From: SHZI01 sp038214295
Lineage (GTDB): Bacteria > Pseudomonadota > Gammaproteobacteria > Steroidobacterales > GCA-2729495
Assembly: GCA_038214295.1 (NCBI GenBank)
Contig: JBBQSA010000015.1
Span: 1-64,000, forward strand
DNA length: 64,000 nucleotides
Direction: 5' to 3'
The notes below the pieces were generated by a model, which was given only the letters and a program-made list of their open reading frames with translations, had not been told where the DNA came from and did no database searches. The translations under genes were made by a program, and so were the position numbers. This document shows positions 17,640 through 24,255 of this stretch, in pieces (within the stretch, counting starts at the first letter, position 1; each line of letters begins with the position of its first letter).

Positions 17640-18053
17640 GTGAACACTCCCCGCCGCGACGTCGTTCCCGAGTCCCATCGCGCACTGCTCGATGGGCCGA
17701 TCGTTGTCAGCCTTGCGACTCAATTGAAATCCGGCGAGCTCCAGGTACAGCCGGTGTGGTGCAGTTACGACGGCCGCCACATCCTGGTGAACACCGAGAA
17801 GCACCGGGCCAAGTACGCCAACCTCCACGCCCGCCGGCCCGTCACCGTGCTGGCGGTGGACCCGGCGAACGTCTACCACTGGATCGAGGTCCGGGGGGAG
17901 GTCGAGGAAGAGACGGAACAGGGAGCGGACGCGCATATCGACCAACTCGCCCGGCTCTACCTGGGCGTGGACAAGTACCCCATGCACCAGCCGGGCGATG
18001 TGCGCGTGATGTTCCGGATAGCGCCGCGGCGGGTGCTTACCCTGGGACCCTGA
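17640..18053 (+). CDS. Pyridoxamine 5'-phosphate oxidase-fold protein (PPOX class)
   Basis: A 137-aa split-barrel flavin-binding protein of the PPOX class. It begins at a GTG at 17640 with an AGAGAGG site 8 bases upstream. The pattern is PESHRALLDGPIVVSLATQL, then VQPVWCSYDGRHILVNTEKH, then KYANLHARRPVTVLAVDP, and YHWIEVRGEVEE. Related small proteins bind FMN or F420 and reduce or oxidise varied compounds. The final VRVMFRIAPRRVLTLGP completes the barrel. Alone in its unit; substrate unknown. Confidence 0.85.
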   Translation: MNTPRRDVVPESHRALLDGPIVVSLATQLKSGELQVQPVWCSYDGRHILVNTEKHRAKYANLHARRPVTVLAVDPANVYHWIEVRGEVEEETEQGADAHIDQLARLYLGVDKYPMHQPGDVRVMFRIAPRRVLTLGP

Positions 18054-18270
18054 CGGCCGATCTGCGCCAAAGCAGCGTCTGCACCAAAGCAGCGCCGGCC
18101 TGCCCGGTAAGCGCCCTGCGCTGGATCATTTCCGGGGCAGGGCAAGCGGCTGCAAGCCGTGGAATCCCGGATTTACGCGGGCGCCCGGCCGGCTGCACGG
18201 TGGCACGAAAGATGCTCTAGGGTAATTAGTGGTGATTGGTCGGCACTGAGCCAACAGGGAGGAATCAACC

Positions 18271-18687
18271 ATGGAACACCGTTGCGGAACCCGGCAGAAG
18301 GTCGGGATCACGGTCCTGGTCCGCCGGCGCGGCTGGGCCGGGTCAGTGGTGGCGGAGCTCACGGACCTCAGCATCACGGGAGCCTTTATCGCCGCGCCCC
18401 CCGAGGTCTTTCCGGTGCACTCCATGCTGCGCATCGAGGCCACCCCGCCCTTCCTGCCCGGCAACACACCACTGTCCTGCCGGGCCATGGTGGCCCGGCT
18501 CGGGACGGACGGCATCGGCGTGGTCTTCGACCAGACGCGACCGCGTGGCCTGGCGCCGCTGTTTGACCTGGCTTCGGGCGACCAGGCTTCGGGCGACCTG
18601 GCTTCGGGGTCAGGCCGAGCGGGCAGCCTTCGTCGCGGCCGCGGCGGCCGGGACAAGCGGCACGGTATCCAGCACCCAGTTGCCTGA
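18271..18687 (+). CDS. PilZ-domain protein with a repeat-derived tail
   Basis: A 138-aa protein with an AGGGAGGA ribosome-binding site. Residues 3-95 form a PilZ domain: the N-terminal Arg-containing stretch (HRCGTRQKVGITVLVRRRG), then LTDLSITGAFIAAP (the DxSxxG-type motif) and a GIGVVFD closing strand. PilZ domains bind cyclic di-GMP. After residue 98 the sequence is a low-complexity tail from a 15-bp tandem repeat, and the final 26 residues lie over the end of the opposing Rieske gene, so this tail may be recent. Confidence 0.8.
   Translation: MEHRCGTRQKVGITVLVRRRGWAGSVVAELTDLSITGAFIAAPPEVFPVHSMLRIEATPPFLPGNTPLSCRAMVARLGTDGIGVVFDQTRPRGLAPLFDLASGDQASGDLASGSGRAGSLRRGRGGRDKRHGIQHPVA
18565..18609. 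repeat. Three-copy 15-bp tandem repeat
   Basis: Units gacctggcttcgggc (18565), gaccaggcttcgggc (18580) and gacctggcttcgggg (18595) follow each other directly. They encode ASGD-like repeats at the end of the PilZ domain and abut the stop codon of the convergent Rieske gene at 18610. Copy number could vary between strains. Confidence 0.8.
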
Positions 18688-19746
18688 CTCCCGCCGCGCG
18701 GGGCACGGGATCGCATAGGCCACGTCGCCCACCTTGTCCCGCAGGGCCCTCATGTCGACGCGCCAGCCGCGGCTCTCCCACTCCTTGCAGTGCTCACGGT
18801 AACGGAACACCGCGTGGTCGCTGGGCAGCAGGATTTCCTTGTTGTTGGTGTCCGGGGTACGCACGGGGTTCAGGTTCTCGAGGATCCCGATGTCCTCGTG
18901 CACGACGCGCATGGTCAGGTCTTCGATACGCTGGTCGTGCTTGTCCTCCATCAGCCAGTTGCGAAGGTTGAGGAAGAATATCCGGGTGTGGTTCTCATCG
19001 ATGGGCTGCTCGAACAGGTACTGGTGGAAGGCGTTGGTAGCCGTCAGCTCGATCCAGGTCACCAGCTGGTTCGGGCCCTGGTACCAGGACCCGGCCTTGC
19101 CGGTGCGTTCGCCGGTGCGATCATTCGCGAGCGTCGTGTCGGGCTTCTTGTCGCCGAAGGGCAGGAAGAACTTGGCGCCCCAGGGAATATCCGACATCGG
19201 CGTCTGGTTGCGCTGGATCTCGAGATCCATCTTCGGGGCGCCCTGCAGCGGATGGACGAACTCGTTGTGGATCGGGTCCATGCCGTTTTCCATGGACCGC
19301 TGGTAGTAGGCGTTCAGGTTCAGGACGTAGGTCTGGCACTTCCAGCCCGACTGGCCATACTCAGGCACATCGTAGAGCGGCGGGCGCTCGGCCTCCGGCA
19401 GGTCGCCGAGGAAGGCAAACACGATCCCGTACTTCTCCTGGACGGGGTAGGCGTCGACCTTGGCCCGGGCGGGAACCTTCCCGTCATCGCCGAGGGACGG
19501 CACCTTGGCGCACTTGCCATCACCGCCATAGGCCCAGCCGTGATAGGGGCAGACCACGTTGCCGCCCTTGATCCAGCCCTTGCTCAGGGAACCCCCGCGG
19601 TGCACGCAGGTGTCCGACACGACCCGCGCCTGCCCCGACTCGTCCCGGAAGGCGACGAAGGGCAGGCCAAAGACCTGGGCGCGAAACGGCTTTTCCGCCG
19701 TGATTTCGGTTGCCAGGCCGATGGGATACCAGAAATTGATAAACAT
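18610..19746 (-). CDS. Rieske non-heme iron oxygenase, catalytic subunit
   Basis: The 378-aa protein starts MFINFWYPIGLA (ATG 19746). The Rieske cluster ligands are visible in TCVHRGGSL and VCPYHGW, and the mononuclear iron ligands in GMDPIHNEFVHP (Asp-His-His type). Such enzymes use O2 and electrons from a reductase to hydroxylate or demethylate organic compounds. No ferredoxin or reductase gene is adjacent. It is about the same length as, and clearly related to, the Rieske gene at 43108-44247, including the FWYP start and the AYPVQE/YGIVFAFLGDLPEAERP segment. The 3' end overlaps the PilZ gene by 78 bp. Confidence 0.9.
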   Translation of the reverse strand: MFINFWYPIGLATEITAEKPFRAQVFGLPFVAFRDESGQARVVSDTCVHRGGSLSKGWIKGGNVVCPYHGWAYGGDGKCAKVPSLGDDGKVPARAKVDAYPVQEKYGIVFAFLGDLPEAERPPLYDVPEYGQSGWKCQTYVLNLNAYYQRSMENGMDPIHNEFVHPLQGAPKMDLEIQRNQTPMSDIPWGAKFFLPFGDKKPDTTLANDRTGERTGKAGSWYQGPNQLVTWIELTATNAFHQYLFEQPIDENHTRIFFLNLRNWLMEDKHDQRIEDLTMRVVHEDIGILENLNPVRTPDTNNKEILLPSDHAVFRYREHCKEWESRGWRVDMRALRDKVGDVAYAIPCPARRESGNWVLDTVPLVPAAAAATKAARSA

Positions 19747-19909
19747 GCTCGTGCTCCAGAGAATATGGGGCGGCTGTCCGCCAGCAATGCTACCCCGTTC
19801 CAGGGCCGCCGAGGCCACATCATGACCCCAAGAGCCTCCCCGACGGGTCCGTGAAACTACTTACGACCGCGCTGCGAAAAGCCCTTTCAGGACTCGCAGG
19901 ACAGCGGCT

Positions 19910-20692
19910 GTGACAAATAACCTCACCCCCCTCCTTCGCCCCCTGGGGTTGACCGGATGCCTGCTGACGCTGCTTGGCGCCGGCCTGGCGGGCGCCGGGA
20001 CCGCACTTCCGGAAACCGCTTTCGAGCCCCAGCGCACCCGCATCGAGGAGGCCTTCAGGGACCGGGACCTCGCTGGCATCGAGACGGCCAGGGCCGACCT
20101 CCTCCGCCTCTCGGCGGCACCCGGCCGCTCCCCGGCGGAGGCCCGGGGTGCGGCCTATTACGCGGCCTACGCCCGCTTCCGGCAGGCCCTGGCCGCCGAC
20201 GCGGACCGGGCGTCGGCGCGCGCCTACCTGGAAGACTGCATCGTCGAACTCCGGGACGTGGTGGGTCAGCAACCGGAACTCGCGGAGGCCCGGGCGCTGC
20301 TCGGCTCCTGCTACGGCATGAGCACGCTTTACGGGGTACTGGCCACGGTCACCCGGGGCCTCGAGGCGCGCCGGCAGATGGCCGAAGCCCGGCGCCTGGC
20401 GCCGGACAACCCCTGGGTCGTGATGCAGGACGGGCTGGCGGACTGGGCGACCCCGCGCCTCTTCGGCGGCGACCGGGGACTGGCCGTGACCAAGCTGGAA
20501 CGGGCGGCCGGGCTATTCACCACAGCTATGGCCGCGGGGTCCCGCCTGGCGGCCTTTGGTGCCGCCGAGGCCTGGCAACAGCTCGGTCTCCGCTACCGGG
20601 AACTCGGCCGGCCGGCAGCGGCGGAACTCGCCTTCAGCCGGGCCGACGCGCTGGTCCGGCGGCGCATCCAGGTCGCCAGCAACGGGCCCTGA
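19910..20692 (+). CDS. Exported TPR-like protein
   Basis: A 260-aa protein beginning at a GTG (19910) with a signal peptide (LGLTGCLLTLLGAGLAGAGT, possibly ending in a processed Cys). The mature part is helical and Ala/Arg-rich with several TPR-like units. The block APDNPWVVMQDGLADWATPR and the following FGGDRGLAVTKLERA repeat the pattern of the partial gene at 2-355. Its upstream region (163 bp) is shared with the divergent Rieske gene. A periplasmic scaffold role is a guess; no catalytic residues are seen. Confidence 0.75.
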   Translation: MTNNLTPLLRPLGLTGCLLTLLGAGLAGAGTALPETAFEPQRTRIEEAFRDRDLAGIETARADLLRLSAAPGRSPAEARGAAYYAAYARFRQALAADADRASARAYLEDCIVELRDVVGQQPELAEARALLGSCYGMSTLYGVLATVTRGLEARRQMAEARRLAPDNPWVVMQDGLADWATPRLFGGDRGLAVTKLERAAGLFTTAMAAGSRLAAFGAAEAWQQLGLRYRELGRPAAAELAFSRADALVRRRIQVASNGP

Positions 20693-20735
20693 GCCCAGGC
20701 CCCGGAAAAGCCACACGCCCCGGAAGACCGCGGCC

Positions 20736-21731
20736 TCAGCGGTAGCGCAGGCGCTTGCAGATCCGCACCTCGCACTGGCCACACTTCGGCACCGTTCCAC
20801 ACAGGTCCCCGTGGTCCTGCGCGGTGAACAGGCTGAACAGGTTCGCCACCAGGCGCGGATCAAGCGCCGCGTGCTCGGCCCAGTTCCAGACGAGCACATC
20901 CGCCTCCCCGGGACTGAGGGGCGTGTGCGAGAGCCCGAAGCGGCCAGGCCCCGCCAACCGGGCCAGGAGGTCGGTGGCGGCGACCTTTGGCTTGACCGGC
21001 CCGTCACCCGCCTTCGCGAGCGCCGCGTCCACATCAATCTTGTTGCGCCGGAAGGTGGCGCGCACCTGCTCCACGAGTTCCGCCGGGTGGGAATGCGCAC
21101 GATTGCGCCGCAGCCAGTAGTAGGCCTGGGTCATCCCGCCGCCCACCAGGTCCGGCAGGTCCTCGAATTCCTCCCGGCAAAAAAAGCGCTCCTGCAGCTC
21201 CGGCGCGAAGAACTCGAGGATCTCCTGGCGGCTCACCCGCGACGGGCCCATCCGGCCGCTCGGCTGACCCGGGTACCGGGGATGCCAGTGCAGCAACACG
21301 AAGTCCCCGTCCTCGGCGATGGCGGAGAGGACCCGCTGGCGGTAGGCAGCGTGGCGCACCACGTCCATGTTATGCAGCAGGCCGTGATCCAGCACGAGGT
21401 CGAAGGGCTCGGGGACCACCCACTCCGCGATGTCCGCCTCGACCGGCCGGACGGTGACGCCGGCCTGCTGCGCCCGGGCCTGCGTGTACTCCAGCGCCTT
21501 CGGCATGAAATCGAGCGAGGTGACGTCCCAGCCCTTCTTCGCCAGGTAAACGGAGTCCGTACCGGCGCCGCAGCCGATGTCGAGCGCCCGGCCCGGCTTG
21601 CGCCGCTCGCAGATCTCGGCGAGGAACACCGTGGGATCCTCGTGGGCCCAGGGCAGGTCCTGCCAGCTCTTTGCCCAGTCGTAGGTGGCGAAGAAGGTGT
21701 TCTTTTCGTGGGTGGTCGGGGAAGTGATCAT
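20736..21731 (-). CDS. Class I SAM-dependent methyltransferase with C-terminal Cys cluster
   Basis: A 331-aa protein. Residues 8-200 are a Rossmann methyltransferase with motif I ALDIGCGAGTDSVYLAKKGW, a post-I acidic LDFMPKALEY and motif IV FDLVLDHGLLHNM. Residues 200-331 form an extra region that ends in a cluster of four cysteines at 311, 317, 320 and 325 (CGTVPKCGQCEVRIC), a possible metal site. The start overlaps the ATP-grasp stop as ATGA, so it is the last gene of the peptide locus. Its likely substrate is the peptide encoded at 24011-24097 or its product; this is inference from the operon. Confidence 0.8.
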   Translation of the reverse strand: MITSPTTHEKNTFFATYDWAKSWQDLPWAHEDPTVFLAEICERRKPGRALDIGCGAGTDSVYLAKKGWDVTSLDFMPKALEYTQARAQQAGVTVRPVEADIAEWVVPEPFDLVLDHGLLHNMDVVRHAAYRQRVLSAIAEDGDFVLLHWHPRYPGQPSGRMGPSRVSRQEILEFFAPELQERFFCREEFEDLPDLVGGGMTQAYYWLRRNRAHSHPAELVEQVRATFRRNKIDVDAALAKAGDGPVKPKVAATDLLARLAGPGRFGLSHTPLSPGEADVLVWNWAEHAALDPRLVANLFSLFTAQDHGDLCGTVPKCGQCEVRICKRLRYR

Positions 21732-22822
21732 GTGCTGGTACTCCTGGCACGGGGGCCGACGATGTTCATTATGCGGGCCGCTGGCCCGTTGGTCCTGCCG
21801 CTCCGCCACTTCGCCTCGTAGCCCAGGCCGAGGCGCAGCAGCCGCTCGAGCAGCGCCCCGTACGGCAGGCCGCCGTTGGCGGCCGACTCGGCAAAGTCCT
21901 CGTCCTTGCTGAGGTTCGGGTTGCAGTTGGCCTCCAGCAGGTACACCCGCCCGTCGGGACGCAGGCGAAAATCCATGCGTGCGTAGCCGCTGAGGTGCAG
22001 GGCGCGGTAGATGCGCTTGCTGAAGCGGCGTAACTGTTCCTCCGCACCCGGACCGAGCCTGCCCGCCTTGCCCGTGCGGATGCCGTGCTTTTGCTGGTAC
22101 TTGCGATCCCATTTCACCTTGCGGGTGGCGATGCCGGCCATCACGTCCGGCAGGGTGCCGAAATCCATCTCCCAGACCGGGTGGGTGGTCAGCCGCTCGT
22201 TGCCATCCACGGCGACGTAGAGTTCCCGGCCCTCGATGTACTCCTCGACCAGGGCGTCGGTCCGGGTGTGTTCGTGGATGAAGTCGATGCGTTCCTTGAG
22301 GCGCGCCCGGTCCTCCACGATCGACGCCTGGGAAATGCCGAGCGACGCGTCCTCGGTGGCTGACTTCACGAACAGCGGGTAGCTGAGCTTCTGCGACAGC
22401 TGGTAGCGGCGCCCGCGGCGGAACAGCGCGAATCGCGGCGTCGGAATCCGGTGGAAGGCCAGCACCTGCTTGGAGAGGACCTTGTCACGAGACAGCATCA
22501 TGCCGCGGGGATTGCAGCCGGTGTAGGGCTGCCGCATCAGCTCCAGGTACGCCACGATGTGCTGGTCGTAGGAGACGACGCCCTGGAATTCCTGCAGGAG
22601 ATTGAACGCCACCTCGGGCTGCCACTCGACGATCCGCGTACGCAGTTCCGCCAGGTTGTCGTAGAGCCCCAGCACCTGCACGTTGTGCCCCGCCTCCCGC
22701 AGCCAGGACATCACGTCGTATTCCGTCTGCCACTCACTGATCTGCTGCTCGCTGCAACCGGCCAGGCTGGCCGGGGGCACGAGGCTCTCGTGCGTCAGGA
22801 TCAGGACCCGGCGCTTCCTCAC
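21728..22822 (-). CDS. ATP-grasp ligase, D-Ala-D-Ala-ligase-like
   Basis: The 364-aa enzyme starts at a GTG at 22822 (MRKRRVLILTHESLVPP), which overlaps the metallopeptidase stop as GTGA. ATP-grasp features are in order: SRDKVLSKQVLAFHRIPTPR, the flexible loop FVKSATEDASLGIS near residue 152, the EEYIEGRELYV hinge near 193, and the Mg-binding LLEANCNPNL near 296-303. The last motif and loop are those of D-Ala-D-Ala ligases, but the sequence is otherwise unlike a cell-wall Ddl and lies far from any mur gene. The family forms amide or ester bonds via an acyl phosphate; in this operon a peptide is a reasonable acceptor. Confidence 0.85.
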   Translation of the reverse strand: MRKRRVLILTHESLVPPASLAGCSEQQISEWQTEYDVMSWLREAGHNVQVLGLYDNLAELRTRIVEWQPEVAFNLLQEFQGVVSYDQHIVAYLELMRQPYTGCNPRGMMLSRDKVLSKQVLAFHRIPTPRFALFRRGRRYQLSQKLSYPLFVKSATEDASLGISQASIVEDRARLKERIDFIHEHTRTDALVEEYIEGRELYVAVDGNERLTTHPVWEMDFGTLPDVMAGIATRKVKWDRKYQQKHGIRTGKAGRLGPGAEEQLRRFSKRIYRALHLSGYARMDFRLRPDGRVYLLEANCNPNLSKDEDFAESAANGGLPYGALLERLLRLGLGYEAKWRSGRTNGPAARIMNIVGPRARSTST

Positions 22823-23850
22823 AGGGCGTAGCGCTCCCGGCCGCGGCGCACGAAATCGAAGAGGATGTGCTCCAGCAGGCCGAGCGCCTCCCGCTTGGTC
22901 AAGCGCAGCGGCTGGTTGACGCACAGCTCCAGGTCCCGGCAGCGACGGATCACCAGGCGCAGGACGTGGCTCACGAGGTACGGGTGCAACCGGCAGCGGC
23001 GCACAAGCAGACGGCGCAGCTCGGGCCGGACCTGGCGCAGGAAGGCCGCGGCGGACTGCCGGCCGGGGGTTCCGTCCGGCGGCGCAAAGACCCTCCGCAG
23101 GCGGCGGTCGTACCGCCGCGTCTCGCTGCGGTCAGGGCTGTTCAGCTTGGCGGCGTAGTGCTCCCGGAGGGTGTCGCTGTTCCTGCCCAGCGGCTCGACT
23201 TGCGCACTGCGACGTACCGGGGCCGGCTCGGCACGGATCTCGACCATCAGGTCGTCGACGAAGCGGAGCTTGCGCACCGCGTGCCACTGCTCATAGTCGG
23301 TGCGCCAGGTGGAGTTGGGCGCCAGCCAGACGGCGAAGGTCTCGGCAAAATCCTCTGTGGGGTGGCTCTGGGCATACCAGTGGCCAAGGTGCATGACAAA
23401 GTCGCGGCTCGTCGTACGCGGGGTATAGCGGCTCGGGTAGGGCCGGGATGCCGGGCCAAACACCTGGCGCCAGCGCCTGCGCCGGCGCAGGCGGTAGGCA
23501 TTGTCGATGGCGTGGCCGGCTTCATGGCGAAGGATCCGCTGCAGCCAGCGGGCATTACCCCCCTCCACCTCGTGCATCTGGCGGCGCTCCAGGGCAGCGA
23601 GGCGCGGGTGCGCCAGGTAGAACGGGATCGCGAAACCCGGGACGCCGTCAGGACAGAACCACTCGACCGACAGCCACACGTGGGGCCGGAAACGGAAGCC
23701 GCGCTTGCCCAGTTCGCCGTAGAGCCGGTCGACGGCAGGCGCCAGGGGGCTGCCGGCGAGCTTCAGTCCCAGGTCCCGGAAACGCAGGTCAAGGAGCGCC
23801 TCGTCATCCAGTCCGGCCCACCAGGGCGGCGTGGCGGTAAATGGGGGCAT
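22819..23850 (-). CDS. Putative zinc metallopeptidase of the peptide locus
   Basis: A 343-aa protein with the zincin motif HEAGH at residues 109-113 (RILRHEAGHAIDNAYR) and a downstream TEDFAETFAVWL (Glu166/Glu170) that can give the third ligand. It resembles the group labelled putative zinc-binding metallopeptidase. There is no signal peptide, so it should act in the cytoplasm, as a leader peptidase would. The C-terminal 120 residues are Arg/Leu-rich and helical. It is the first enzyme gene after the peptide and attenuator; its ATG lies in the loop of a 13-bp hairpin and lacks a good ribosome-binding site, suggesting controlled translation. Confidence 0.8.
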   Translation of the reverse strand: MPPFTATPPWWAGLDDEALLDLRFRDLGLKLAGSPLAPAVDRLYGELGKRGFRFRPHVWLSVEWFCPDGVPGFAIPFYLAHPRLAALERRQMHEVEGGNARWLQRILRHEAGHAIDNAYRLRRRRRWRQVFGPASRPYPSRYTPRTTSRDFVMHLGHWYAQSHPTEDFAETFAVWLAPNSTWRTDYEQWHAVRKLRFVDDLMVEIRAEPAPVRRSAQVEPLGRNSDTLREHYAAKLNSPDRSETRRYDRRLRRVFAPPDGTPGRQSAAAFLRQVRPELRRLLVRRCRLHPYLVSHVLRLVIRRCRDLELCVNQPLRLTKREALGLLEHILFDFVRRGRERYAL

Positions 23851-23865
23851 GTCCCCATTTACCGC
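23834..23865 (-). promoter_or_regulatory. 13-bp perfect hairpin with the metallopeptidase start codon in its loop
   Basis: Arms gcggtaaatgggg (23834-23846) and ccccatttaccgc (23853-23865) are exact reverse complements around a 6-base loop. In the minus-strand mRNA the loop contains the AUG at 23850. The arm would also cover the bases just upstream where a ribosome-binding site should be. This is either a translational control hairpin or a short palindromic repeat that landed on the start. Confidence 0.7.
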
Positions 23866-23870
23866 ACCAG

Positions 23871-23906
23871 CCCTGAAAAGAGAAGGGCCGCATTGCTGCG
23901 GCCCTT
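23871..23906 (-). terminator. Attenuator-like intrinsic terminator between peptide gene and enzyme genes
   Basis: A 10-bp perfect stem (aagggccgca 23883-23892, tgcggccctt 23897-23906) with a 4-base loop. On the minus strand it is followed by ctcttttc. It sits after the 28-aa peptide gene and before the metallopeptidase gene. Partial read-through would give much peptide mRNA and little enzyme mRNA, as in many RiPP operons. Confidence 0.75.
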
Positions 23907-24010
23907 CGTGAGATCGGGTGTCCCCAATCCCTTGCTTGGCGAGCCCTTCTGGCGGGGCCGCGCTCGAGCCTCTCAGATGGCAGGGGTTACCAGATTGCCA
24001 CCAGGCGCCA

Positions 24011-24097
24011 CTAGCCCAGAAACGGATCCAAGGTCTGGTGCAGCGTCAGGCCGAGACACGAAGGGTGGATGGACACCGCGAGAATCTCACTAGACAT
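24011..24097 (-). CDS. 28-aa peptide, candidate RiPP precursor
   Basis: An ATG at 24097 with an exceptional Shine-Dalgarno opens a 28-codon frame ending in TAG at 24011. The peptide starts MSSEILAVSIHPSC, has a single Cys at 14, His at 11 and 20, several Thr/Leu, and ends in DPFLG. It lies first in a unit that continues, after a terminator-like hairpin, with a zinc peptidase, an ATP-grasp ligase and a methyltransferase. That is the arrangement of a ribosomally made, modified peptide. No membership of a known class (lanthipeptide, graspetide, lasso, methanobactin) is evident. A regulatory leader peptide is the main alternative. Confidence 0.7.
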   Translation of the reverse strand: MSSEILAVSIHPSCLGLTLHQTLDPFLG

Positions 24098-24112
24098 TGG
24101 ATCACCTCCTTT
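24098..24112 (-). promoter_or_regulatory. 15-nt perfect Shine-Dalgarno of the peptide gene
   Basis: On the minus strand the bases before the ATG read aaaggaggtgatcca, complementary over the whole stretch to the usual 3' tail of 16S rRNA (tggatcacctccttt). The GGAGG core ends 7 bases before the ATG. Such length is rare and predicts very strong translation initiation. Confidence 0.9.
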
Positions 24113-24255
24113 ATACCGGGCCTTAAGCCCCTGGGAACGACAGCCTGAGTATCCAGCGATACCCGGAAAAATCCAAGATGCACCGCACACAATTCAACTC
24201 ACTGGCTGGACCTGCCGGGAGGTGTGCTAGTCTCAAAAGAGGGGTAAAAAAAACT

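Noticed and set aside
24098..24115. A fragment of 16S rRNA 3' end (tggatcacctccttt on the plus strand)
   Set aside because: Only 15 bases match and they are the exact complement of a Shine-Dalgarno placed 7 bases before an ATG on the minus strand; no other rRNA sequence flanks it.
24109..24116. TATAAA-like -10 box next to the peptide gene
   Set aside because: A start point 7 bases downstream would fall inside the Shine-Dalgarno, so it cannot be the promoter of this gene.
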